This document shows, piece by piece, positions 54,713-64,000 of a stretch of 64,000 bases of DNA. Position 1 is the stretch's first letter, and each line of letters begins with the position of its first letter. The position numbers were made by a program, and so were the translations under genes. The stretch comes from Rhyacophila brunnea (Eukaryota > Arthropoda > Insecta > Trichoptera > Rhyacophilidae). The stretch spans positions 806,001 through 870,000 of the forward strand of contig JAGYXB010001022.1 of NCBI GenBank assembly GCA_022495005.1. Reading direction: 5' to 3'. The notes below the pieces were generated by a model, which saw only the letters and a list, made by a program, of their open reading frames with translations, was not told the origin of the DNA and ran no database searches.

Positions 54713-55752
54713 GTAAGTTAATTAATTGTTGTTCCAATACGCTTCTGTAGTGACTCGTATGCGTCACACCCTGACTTGATGACACCAGCAGACTAAACTG
54801 TAGATACATGAATGAATCATTCCCTTTGTAAAATCGTTCATGAAAAATCTGCTACTGCAGGGCTTTTCTCATGGGCAGTAGGCGCAGTTACCACATTCTA
54901 CGGTTATATGACGATTCTTCATATTTTCACATACCTACTTAATGTTATCGAATACCTTTTAAAAGCAGTATAAATCTTTAAAAAATCTATATTGATATTC
55001 CTTTTAAGGCTATACCTCAGCTGAGACATGATCTAAAAAGATCGTAACTATGCGACGCGCGGATTGAGCTAATGACGCGTGCCGCACGGAACATAATTTA
55101 TCATAAACATTCAACATGCATCCGTTTAGTGCTGTGTTTATTGTTATATTAGTAATAATAATATATTCATTGACATGTTTTCTTTTTCGAGTACAGGCTT
55201 AACGTTTTTTAATCATCTTTACACGATATAAGAATATATTCTTACGACGCCATCACAAAAAAAAAATCGACGTACTGCCACCTCGAATGCCGCTCGGCGA
55301 TTGGCAACGAATGCGAAATTTCGTCTCACCTATTGTTGAAAATACTCACCCGCGTGCGTATTATAATATTTTGATGTTATCGATCTTCTTAATAGCTCAT
55401 GGAATTCTATGTGATACAAGGAAATAGTAGGAATAAAAAATATATGATGACCGTTTTCATATAAAGATATAAACAAGAGGATTTAAAATATGCCGTTTGT
55501 TGTGATTTAGTGTAAACACAGGCATTTCGAAAAACGCTGAAGATATGAGATGATTAAATTAAAATTCTAAAAAAAAATATAGTTATTTTTCAAGAACATA
55601 GTTCAATCTTTCCAAATGATCATAGTTTATTGCATTCATTAGAGTATTGTCTTCGTTTGGTGCATGTAAATTTGTGATATGAATTGCGATTATTTGCCGT
55701 TTCACTTATGTATATACAAAAATGTGCTCAATAACAAAAAAACTTCTAACAT

Positions 55753-55790
55753 AGGGGTGGCAACCTTTTCGGACATGTGGGCCACATTCA
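55753..55790 (+). mobile_element. Solitary hAT-like terminus
   Basis: TAGGGGTGGCAACCTTTTCG followed by GACATGTGGGCCACATTC has the look of a hAT end. No matching right end was found nearby, so the element is truncated or too decayed to bound. Confidence 0.35.
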
Positions 55791-56748
55791 AATTTTACTT
55801 TTAATTATAGGGTCAGAAGTGTGCCACACCCAATAGTAAAATATCGCTATTTTGTTTCACGTTTATTAATATTTTAAAATTATAGACACTACGTATTTAT
55901 TATTATTATTATTGTGTGTCAATAGGTAACCACTTTCAATCTAGTTAATCTCTTATGCTAAAAAAACACAAATTTGTGAACTACCGTATTTTTTCTTCTG
56001 AACGAAAAAAATTCGGCCTCTGTATAAGCAAGTTTACATATTAAACTGTTGAAAAGAAAAGGGACGTAACCCACTCATTTCAAATTTTACAGTTGGCACA
56101 AAAACATTTTTGTTATGGTTTTCGGTCAAATTCAATAGACATAAACCTTCAGTGCATGAAGATAATTATTTTGGTCTTTTATGTTACTAATCTGAGGTAA
56201 TTAAATAAAAACCGGTGCTTAAGTCTTCTTTCCCACTTCACTTCTATTAAAAGAATTAACTGTATAATATTAGCTAAATTTAGATAATACTTTTTGCAGC
56301 TAACATCCTTTGGGCACAGTGTGTATTCAGTTGTGTTCAATGTTATTATCCAATAAAACATATTTTGAAAAAACTGAGGGTTAATGTCTTTCTTTCTACA
56401 GTCGATATCTTATCTGACAAAACTGTTTTAACAACATCTATTATTTCGCGAAATCTTCTTGTATGTTTCCCTGTTAATTGGTTTTTTCTTGGGCCTTTCC
56501 ACGTTATATCCGACCTTTGACCCACTGGATCATAAAACTGATTAGGTAGAAAAGGAACTAGTGAATCTCTTCATCACTTGCCCTCCCTTATTGGATGATT
56601 ATGTATTAATATTTTAGCAGACCAAAATTGTACCATTGACAGATGACAGATCATTAAAAATCCCATGAGTATGTTTTACTACTTTTCTTAGTTTTGTATT
56701 ATCATATTCTGAGGAAGGGTTCATAGCAAGAAACAGCTGCCAATGTAT

Positions 56749-57136
56749 ATATCGTGGGTATACTGCGAATAAGCATTAAGTCAAAAATACTAGTTTTGAG
56801 ATAATCGAGTTTGAAAGTTTCTACGGTCGTAACGTATTTTACATATATCAAAGGCAAATTACTTTCTGCGATATTGCTTTGAGTATGACTTAGTGCAGTT
56901 TCGCACGCAGAATTTTGTGAATATAGCCTGAGAATGACAGAAGCAAATGCACTAAGTCCATTTAGTGCCTTTTCTCTGAATATAATATGTATGTCTTTTT
57001 GACTTATAACATAAATTATCTTCGACAGTTTTATAGATATGACAGTGTGTGTTTTTGTAAAGATAAGATTACCTCATCATTAAGTCAAAACAGCAAAATT
57101 TTGACTTAGTGCTTTTTCGCAGAATACCCACGATAT
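56749..57136. mobile_element. MITE with 38-bp terminal inverted repeats
   Basis: The left arm starts ATATCGTGGGTATACTGCGA and the right arm in reverse complement starts ATATCGTGGGTATTCTGCGA; both continue to a TAAGTCAAAA end. CTTAGTGC/GCACTAAG modules recur inside. The element is 388 bp and has no coding capacity. Confidence 0.72.
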
Positions 57137-57970
57137 TATCTTAATATTGTAGAATTACTATTAAATATGAAATGAAATGTGATGATTGCTAATTCACATA
57201 CTGTCATTGACAAAGTGAGAGAAAATTTATGATAATTAATAACAATTCAATGATAATTCATGTGTGTTTTTTTAAAATTATTTTTAATCTGTTTTCTCTT
57301 CTATAAAAATACTTTTTATGGTAGGTAGTGTATATTATTATTATATTCTCTGTGGTTGATTATTTGTTTTCAGATTATGTCGCATTAAGATTAGATTTAG
57401 TATCATTTCAAATGTGTACAATATTTTCATTCAATTAAATATTTATTTTCAACTAGCTATCTATATTATCACTATTATCAGTACATAGCTTAGTAAAAAA
57501 TATTAAATTATCTTAAAATATGATCAGGTGTTACAACATAAAAACTGTCCATCCTTGCAATCTTAATAAAAGGTTTTTTTTATATCTCGGTTCTGGCAAA
57601 TATATTATATCAGTGCAGAAGACATAGTGAAACTTGCTATAAAAGTAAATGAATTTGCAATGGAAGATGAGTTTTAGCTAATTTAATTATTAGCTTTACT
57701 TCAGCTTCGCTTTCATGATAAAAACTCTATCTGCATAGAAGGATTTCTTCAAAATCTTCGGGTCTTGGTCTTCGTGAGATTATTAGTAATATGTAGATAT
57801 CCGTGTTTTCTGATAACCAAGCCAAGACTTCAACGTCAAGTTGCCATTTTATTTATTATCAACAAGCAATACATTCAATGTTGCAAACGCAGAGAATATT
57901 ATTTTTTCTATATTCAACCGTAGGTACTGAAAACGTTAGGTAATCGCCATCAAAAGTTCATATTATAGAC

Positions 57971-58576
57971 CAGTGGTGGCGAACCTATGGCACGCGAGAT
58001 GATTTTACATGGTACACATTTGAAGAGAAAAAATATCTATAATAATAGTAAATGACGCATTGTATAAAAAATAGCAAATAGCTAATTTTAAATATTTAAT
58101 TACATTGATCTGTCCTTAGACTTTATGCGTCACATATAATATTATCGCAGTAAACTCATCAGGTGGCGGGGAATGCCGTGCCGTGAACCTCTAATTTTGA
58201 TAGTTTTACAATGCTTAAGACCACTCTAGCGAGAGAATGCCTCATCTGATAGGAGCAATTCTAGTGTCAATTTGTGCGTAAATAACCAAATTAATTAATA
58301 CATTAACAAACAATTTCATTTCTACCCACAAAAAATGACTGCACCAAATAGGACACAAAAACCTGGTGAAACTAGTAGTAGTAATTCTGGCAAACAGTTT
58401 CAAAATTGGTGTACCGAAATGTATAGCGTAATTGAAAATGTGATAAAGCTATATGTGCGCTATGTTCTGTGAGTTGTATCTAGAACATCGTCATTTTTGA
58501 AATACAATTTTTAAAAACTATTTTTTTCCCAAATGTGGGACATTTGAAAAATACGTAGAAAGGTTTGCTAACCTTC
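57971..58576 (+). mobile_element. Nonautonomous hAT element with transposase 5' fragment
   Basis: The element starts CAGTGGTGGCGAACC and ends with a related GGTTTGCTAACCTTC. A perfect 8-bp duplication TTATAGAC flanks it (57963-57970 and 58577-58584). At 58335-58490 an ATG-initiated remnant reads MTAPNRTQKPGETSSSNSG and, after a one-base shift, ICALCSVSC and SRTSSFLKYNF. That resembles the BED-finger start of hAT transposases. It looks like an internal-deletion derivative. Confidence 0.78.
58335..58490 (+). pseudogene. hAT transposase amino-terminal remnant
   Basis: Starts at ATG 58335 and runs through FQNWCTEMYSVIEN. A one-base frameshift then leads into a CALC-type cysteine pair and SRTSSFLKYNF, as expected for a BED zinc finger, and it stops soon after. 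It is truncated and broken. Confidence 0.45.
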
Positions 58577-58668
58577 TTATAGACCAACTCCTATATCTAG
58601 CCTTCTACGTCACAGCACTGCGCTGACACTGCTGCATTATGCGGTTAATACGCGCTGATACTATTAAG

Positions 58669-58815
58669 TCACATGCTCTTTACGTGTTGACTTATCATAG
58701 CAGATACTTTGGCACTATTGAGAGGAATTAAAAGCTCTCTTTTCTGTTTTTCCTCCTCACAATACTTTTGCATTCGAAAAATGTTCCTTGTCTGCTTCCG
58801 CAAAGGTTTAGGCAT
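58669..58815 (-). other. Small open frame of unknown, possibly transposon-derived, origin
   Basis: The minus strand encodes MPKPLRKQTRNIFRMQKYCE then EEKQKRELLIPLNSAKVSAM before a stop (about 48 aa). The pattern of K/R-rich residues followed by YCEEEKQ and a hydrophobic segment reminds me of amino-terminal DNA-binding regions in repeat-derived hemipteran proteins. I cannot place it. It may be chance. Confidence 0.25.
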
Positions 58816-59247
58816 TTTAATGTTAGTATAACTCCACACGATATTGAACACACACTGAATTATTGGAGCGAGTAATGAAGTAGCGGAGAAAGTACATCCG
58901 GGGGAGGATTTTAGTTCCAGAAAAGACCATGGTGAGGTAGAAGATTTGATATAAAAGTCGCACTGTACTCCGGCTATTACAATAAATTCAATATTTGATA
59001 TGAGGTCATTCATAGAATTAACGTGTTACATACTTTTGGGTATTATTGTTGACCTGTTTTGCCTCACCCCCTACAACAGACAGCCCCTCCCAACCCCCTC
59101 TCACAAATCATCATATATTATAATATCATACCTCTCTCCCCAGTAGGACGTTATGCCATCTTTATTATTTTTGTATGGCATTTGACATGTATTGCTGGCA
59201 TAGTTGCTGACCTCTGTACTGATGCAATGTTTTCTCTTTCATTTCAG

Positions 59248-59429
59248 AGCCTCTTCTATGAGATCCTGAGCGGGATATGGGTGCGCAACGGGCTGCAGAT
59301 CAAGGGACAGGCCATGACCTACATCCAGGCCAACTTCTGTAACTCCATGGTGGACATGGACATCTATTTCCTGCAGGTCTGCGCCTCCCATTTGCCCAAG
59401 GCGCAGTTTCTCGACATATGCATTAATAC
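59248..59429 (+). CDS. Ubr3: UBR3 internal exon
   Basis: Acceptor CTTTCATTTCAG|AGCCTC (pyrimidine-rich, with TACTGAT-like branch sites upstream) and donor ATTAATAC|GTAAGT bound this 182-bp exon, ending in phase 2. It encodes SLFYEILSGIWVRNGLQIKG, then QAMTYIQANFCNSMVDMDIY and FLQVCASHLPKAQFLDICIN. The GC content is far above the flanks. This is the strongest UBR3 match in the window. Confidence 0.9.
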
Positions 59430-61567
59430 GTAAGTCTATTAATTCTAACATTAGGAAAAACAAATGAAGAATAATCACATAAACACGGGGAGGTGTCTTC
59501 AGTTTCTGCCACCCCCCAGGAATTAAAAGAATATCACAAATTATTTAAATGGATGGAATATTACCTATTTCAGTAATATTAAAAGATGTGTTTTAATATT
59601 GCCATGTATGTATAAAAGATGGGACAGTCTATTACCTTAGAAAATAGGTTGACAACACCCATATTTTTTATATTCCTATCTAGAGACAGACCACACGGTA
59701 TTATTATATATTATTATATAAGGTTTCAGATCGATATCGACAGCCTTTTTAAGAACGTTAAATAAAATCGACACTTCCATTCAAAATCATCATTTTTCAT
59801 TGATTCAAAATCAAGTATTTTAATTTTCAACAATGCATGCATGTGAAGCTGCGGCACAATATCATAACACACGCACGTTGTGCTAAATTTTGACATTCTC
59901 ATTTGTTCCAAGCAGTTTTATTATTCCCACATTACACTTACTGTACGCATCATACTGTCCAAGTACAGCTCGGATGTAGCATAAGAAAAATATTATTAGG
60001 TAATGGAAAGTCTTTCAAAGTAACAATTTCATTATTATTCTGTTGTCAGGTTTGGCGTCAGCGAATGGTTGAACATGTGCACGCTGACTTCGGCACAGGA
60101 GCAGGAGCAGGACACTATGCTCGAGGGACTTCTCACATTCCTGGCAATGATTGTCTCATCTAGAACAAACATGGGTAAGATTCCGTCTTATATTTATTTC
60201 AATACTAATAAAATTTGTGATTCGAATATTGTCTGAGTGATGGTCCACAATTGAATACGTGTATTAATTAAGGCGCTAAGTACCAAAAAAATAAAAACTG
60301 ACATTTTATAGAAAAATGTTCTACATACCAACGCCAATAACTTCAACTATAGTTTAAGTGCCTCAAGCAAGTCAAAAAAATACAGCAAAATAATTAAACC
60401 TGTCGACGTTGTAAGTCCGTTGGCGTGTTTTATTTATAATGGTGTAAGTAGCACTGCAGTGGTCAACGGCATCCAATATAAAATAGTTGACGATGGTGTG
60501 TTGACACTTGCGAATTCTTAATACCTAAAATTATAGAAGCTGCCGTGATTGCTTCACACTGTAAAACTACATTTTCAAAAGGTCTGCTTCATAAAATTTT
60601 ACTGCAATGACTCGGTATTTTGTAACTACAGGCAATACTACTTTTTGGTACTTAGAGCCTTATTTAATACACGTATTCAATTGGTAAGCGAAGGTGAATG
60701 ATAATTTTTTTTTATATACGCATTCAATATAAATGTTTAAAACTTTTCGATATATGCAGTGTAATAGCATCTATCTCATTTAGTTCAGGGTGCTTATGGC
60801 ACTACAAAGATTTAATTTCAAGTGTTATTTTCTATAGAAACACACATTTGGGTACCTTACAGTTACAAGCAGGTGTAGATGGATGAAAATTCTCTTGGCT
60901 ACGCAACCTCCATAAGTGGCTCAATATTCGAGGCGCTGGGATCTGATACGATTTGCCCGAAAAGCCAGTTGGGAGCATCCCTGTACTGTAATACTGTCGA
61001 TTGATGCGTTACGATTTTGTTATTTTTTTAATTACCTTCAGATGGAAGTTTTACTAGACCATTATTTTTAAGATAAATAGTCACATAAAACACCGATAAA
61101 TACGTGCATAGGTTGTGTAAACAAAACAACAAACTTTAAATCGCCAGAGCGCGAGCTGCAATTAAATTTTTGGGGCTGCCAATAGAATAAAGAAATAATA
61201 ATTAACTTTACAAATACAACCACAAGTAAAATCGTTTGATTTGAAAATCGAACTGCCTTCAGTATTGCCAATATGAAATGTGTATAAGACTCCTTTATCT
61301 AGAGTCTAAATTCGAAAGATGGCATTAGGGCGCAGAGGAAATATCCTGATGAATCAAAAAAGTTTGGAAAATCTCTGGACTGTAACTTAATTAACATCAT
61401 ATTCAATTTGTGTGAATGTTTCAGGCAATGATGAGCTGACCCAGTCCCGCTTGGAGATCAGCACACTACTTGCAACGGGAGATAAGACTCATAGCCAACT
61501 CCTAGAGTTGATGCCTGAACGGTCCGGGAACGCGCACACAAGGAATTTTGAGACAGTCCTCAAAGAG
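59248..61567 (+). CDS. Ubr3: UBR3 E3 ubiquitin ligase, partial (three internal exons)
   Basis: Three exons joined by consensus introns encode about 150 residues from the middle of UBR3, a large N-recognin-type E3 ubiquitin ligase. Diagnostic motifs are GIWVRNGLQIKGQAMTY, FCNSMVDMDIYFLQVCAS and GDKTHSQLLELMPE. Phases agree (phase 2 at 59429/60050, phase 1 at 60174/61425), and the frame stays open. The zinc-binding UBR box and the RING lie in parts of the protein outside this window. No earlier exon was recognised between 52.4 and 59.2 kb, and later exons must lie past 64000. UBR3 belongs to the N-end-rule E3 family by homology; substrates cannot be read from this fragment. Confidence 0.88.
59430..60049. 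other. UBR3 intron
   Basis: A 620-bp AT-rich intron. Nothing recognised inside. Confidence 0.7.
60050..60174 (+). CDS. Ubr3: UBR3 internal exon
   Basis: Acceptor CTGTTGTCAG|GTTTGG and donor AACATGG|GTAAGA bound this 125-bp exon, phase 2 in and phase 1 out. It encodes FGVSEWLNMCTLTSAQEQEQ, then DTMLEGLLTFLAMIVSSRTN. The order after the preceding exon agrees with UBR3. Confidence 0.88.
60249..60682. mobile_element. MITE in a UBR3 intron, about 40-bp terminal inverted repeats
   Basis: The left end AATTGAATACGTGTATTAAT then TAAGGCGCTAAGTACC matches the right end in reverse complement (AATTGAATACGTGTATTAAA then TAAGGCTCTAAGTACC) with two substitutions. The 434-bp element has no coding frame. No duplication could be fixed because the outer bases are palindromic. 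Confidence 0.75.
60683..61424. other. UBR3 intron, remainder
   Basis: AT-rich intronic sequence with no exon or bounded element recognised. Confidence 0.6.
61425..61567 (+). CDS. Ubr3: UBR3 internal exon
   Basis: Acceptor ATGTTTCAG|GCAATG and donor CTCAAAGAG|GTATAT bound this 143-bp exon, leaving phase 0. It encodes NDELTQSRLEISTLLATGDK, then THSQLLELMPERSGNAHTRN and FETVLKE. The DKTHSQLxxLMPE motif is typical of UBR3. The following exon is outside the window. Confidence 0.88.
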
Positions 61568-61949
61568 GTATATTATCAAGTTATCATATTGAGTGTCATC
61601 TAGCCGCATCATCTGACAGTAATATTGTTGTGTTTTTTATTGGTTATAGGTCTTCTAATAAATTGTTGTCTGCGGTACCAACAAAGAGATGTTTTTTGTC
61701 GTAGTAACAGCTATAGGGTAATAGCACCCTTCGTCTGGCGTTACTGCAGACTGTACAGCCACAGTCTGGATTATTTTCGTTGTTAAAACTGAGAAATTTT
61801 CGCTTGGCTTCAAGTTTTGCAATATTCAAATCGTAATATCTGAAATAAAATGTGTGTTCATTAAAAATCTGATCTTTATTAATACATTATAATATTTTGA
61901 ACGTACATAATTTGAAAACATTTCCTGCATACCCACTAGAAAAAAAATA

Positions 61950-62026
61950 ACACCTGACAGGACTTAAACCTGTAACCGTTAGATTCGCGCCAGTGTGCTT
62001 TTCCAATCAAGCTACGGGCATCCTAC
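61950..62026 (-). mobile_element. tRNA-derived SINE fragment
   Basis: On the minus strand GGATGCCCGTAGCTTGATTG is followed by GAAAAGCACACTGGCG and the B-box-like CAGGTTTAAGTCCTG, in tRNA-like order. A terminal GTTATTTTTTTTCT tail follows. No acceptor stem closes, so this is SINE- rather than tRNA-like. Part of it is duplicated downstream at 62100-62160. Confidence 0.55.
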
Positions 62027-62099
62027 TTAATTACAACGAATTTAACTAGTAGTTTTTAGAAAAATATCCATTTTAGAAAGAAAAAAAAGCACTCATTGT

Positions 62100-62160
62100 C
62101 AGTGTGCTTTTCCAATTAAGCTACGAGCATCTTACTTAATTATGACGATTTTAACTAGTT
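62100..62160 (-). repeat. Direct duplication of the SINE start and flank
   Basis: The 61 bases at 62100-62160 repeat 61990-62051 with about eight changes. They cover the 5' part of the SINE plus its unique flank ending TTTAACTAGT. Because the flank is included, this is a local segmental duplication, not a second insertion. Confidence 0.65.
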
Positions 62161-63523
62161 CTTACATGAAATGTTTATCAAGTTTGCGTTAATAATGTTG
62201 GTTATCAGTTTTAGTATATTAAATCAAGGTAGGTATCAATTAAATGCCTTAATTATTACCAACCAACGTCAAGGATCACTCCAAATATTTAGTTTTTAAT
62301 AATAATGTAACATTCTCAAATCTTGTGAATTATTTGTTGAACAAAAGAAATAGTTTATTACATCATATTTTATTGTTATTTTTATCATTAAAATGTGGTG
62401 TGATTACTTCTTACAAAGGTATGTGAAGATTTTTAAATGATAGTTATATAATAGTTTTGATAACATAAATTTTTCTGTAAAATATAAATGTGTACTTAGT
62501 ATATTGGAGCTACATAATATGTGTTTATTATCAAAATAGAATCCTTAAGAGGGGGCTCAAGAGGAGGAGATTGAAATATAATCTAGTATCAAAAGGACAT
62601 CGGCGTCAGGACTTTAAATCGATATTTTCGCAAAAACCACTAATCATCCACATTATTATTTGATAAACAACTGCACGTGTCCGCCGATCAGAAAACAGGG
62701 CTGTCAAAATATTATATCCATTAATATTTTTAAAATGTTAATTTCGTCATAGTATTATTATTACCTAATTCAAATTGAGCGTAGGTTGATACTCAAATAC
62801 TATTATAGTATGTTTATGATTTCGAGAAAATAATACGATGATATATAATCCATATCAATTATTTGAAAACAATACATTTGCATGTAGGTACATGTATAAT
62901 ATAGTGAAAAGGTCAGATACCTGTTTAATTTTCAAGATAACATCAAAATTTGTATATACTTACCTAAATGAAGAATATTCGACATTCATGAGTGAGCACG
63001 GCTCAAAGCTATGAAAATGTGTTTTTTTCAATTTGAAAATATTTTAATTGTGTATTATTTTATTACAGATTCATAATACGTTATATAACTAATACAACAT
63101 ACTGTTTTTTTCTATGAATAAAAAAGACTGGAAGGAACATATTGTGTCACGGCAATCAAGAAAGACCGGAAAATATGGCCAACAATGCATGATACACAAA
63201 CATAAAATACACAAAATTACCTATTTAAGTTTACCGCACACGTGCAGACCACACGATATTTGTTTTCGCAAAGTCATCGCTTTCCAAAATGGCGAATTTG
63301 GTTGCCAGTTTTTATGGCGATGAATCAGTATGTTCCTTCCTGTCTTTTTTTATTCGTAGGTTTGTTTACTATGTACACCAAGAAATTTCCATTTATAAAA
63401 TCCAAAATGAGTTTTGGAATATAATGCAACTAAAACTAGAAAAATTCTATCATGGGTGTTTACTTCTTGAATTAGTTGACCCCAGAAACAACAGGTCCAT
63501 TCCACTACGTGAACCACAGTGGA
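62161..63523. other. UBR3 intron, nothing coding recognised
   Basis: AT-rich sequence downstream of the last visible UBR3 exon. I searched for the next UBR3 exon and did not find it here. Confidence 0.5.
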
Positions 63524-63526
63524 TAT

Positions 63527-63649
63527 TATGCAGGGTCCACATTGGCAACATGTCGCCGGCAACCTCGTTAAATTTTACGATAAGTATGATAATTATCGTA
63601 AAATTTATCGAGGTTGTCGCGCGACATGTTGCCAGTGTGGACCCGGCAT
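63527..63649. mobile_element. Near-perfect foldback MITE
   Basis: TGCAGGGTCCACATTGGCAA then CATGTCG at the left pairs with the right arm, which reads TGCCGGGTCCACACTGGCAA then CATGTCG in reverse complement. The palindrome runs almost to the centre (TTTTACGATAA). TTA stands directly outside both ends, consistent with the 3-bp TTA duplications of PIF/Harbinger elements. It is about 123 bp. Confidence 0.7.
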
Positions 63650-64000
63650 TAGATGCACAAAACTTGAATAAAATATATTATAAATAAAATTTAAAAAGTA
63701 CAGTATAATTAATTGCGTCGACAGCCCTGGCGTCGCCCGCCAGTCGGATGGTCTAATAAAAAAATAATGTATCTAGTGACTGTATGTTAATAATTATTTT
63801 TAGGCACTCATGATATAAATTATTTCGCCCATTGCCTTTACATGCAATAATGGTTCTACCTACCACTTATTTCACTAGTATAAAAGTGAAGTTGCGCAGT
63901 CAATAAAAAGTCACTTTCTTTTTATAATAGGCAGACACTAAATTCTACGTTTTAAAAAATATGCATTAGAATTAAACAATACCTATTATTTTTAATACGT
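63650..64000. other. Window end, nothing recognised
   Basis: AT-rich DNA after the foldback element. No exon or repeat boundary is seen. Confidence 0.5.

Noticed and set aside
63289..63687. Plus-strand open frame of 132 codons near the window end, considered as the next UBR3 exon.
   Set aside because: It shows no UBR3 motif and runs straight through the foldback MITE at 63527-63649.

Overview
The window is nuclear DNA of an insect. It is AT-rich, has long introns with GT-AG boundaries and GC-richer exons, and is loaded with DNA transposons. The protein families, the transposon mix and a dispersed TAGGTACCTA-type motif suggest a hemipteran, most likely an aphid; this is inference, not proof.

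One gene dominates. From 52395 down to 366 on the minus strand lie twelve coding exons of a secreted, cysteine-rich protein that resembles the insect family called DUF4803 in Pfam (function unknown). Every exon boundary fits a consensus splice site and the phases agree throughout. Two features make the gene unusual. First, it has two alternative amino-terminal modules, each with its own signal peptide: a two-exon module (52395-52120 and 47168-46881) and a single-exon module (21338-20808). Both end in phase 0 and can join the same exon at 15390. Second, it has a pair of tandemly duplicated exons (4351-4224 and 3408-3281). Each is exactly 128 bp, runs from phase 0 to phase 2, and about 62% of the encoded residues are identical. 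Including both gives an immediate stop codon and skipping both shifts the frame, so they should be mutually exclusive. Four proteins are predicted: 656 aa with the distal start and 645 aa with the proximal start, each with either exon.

On the plus strand, 59248-61567 holds three consecutive exons of UBR3, an N-recognin-type E3 ubiquitin ligase. No earlier UBR3 exon was recognised between 52.4 and 59.2 kb. The later exons must lie beyond the window.

The introns and intergenic DNA carry many mobile elements. They include a complete but dead mariner (16254-17556), with a frameshift and a catalytic Asp changed to Asn. An RTE-type LINE at 41336-44419 has its 5' half inverted relative to its 3' half inside one perfect 12-bp target-site duplication, the signature of twin priming. 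Several hAT derivatives have 8-bp duplications (29041-29390, 30439-31656, 45407-45979, 57971-58576), and one of these is interrupted by a TTAA-flanked element (30504-31218). There are also pogo-like and piggyBac-like short elements, several long-terminal-inverted-repeat MITEs, foldback hairpins and four tRNA-derived SINE fragments.

No operon, CRISPR array, rRNA or intact tRNA gene was found. The most interesting system here is the combinatorial splicing architecture of the DUF4803-like gene.
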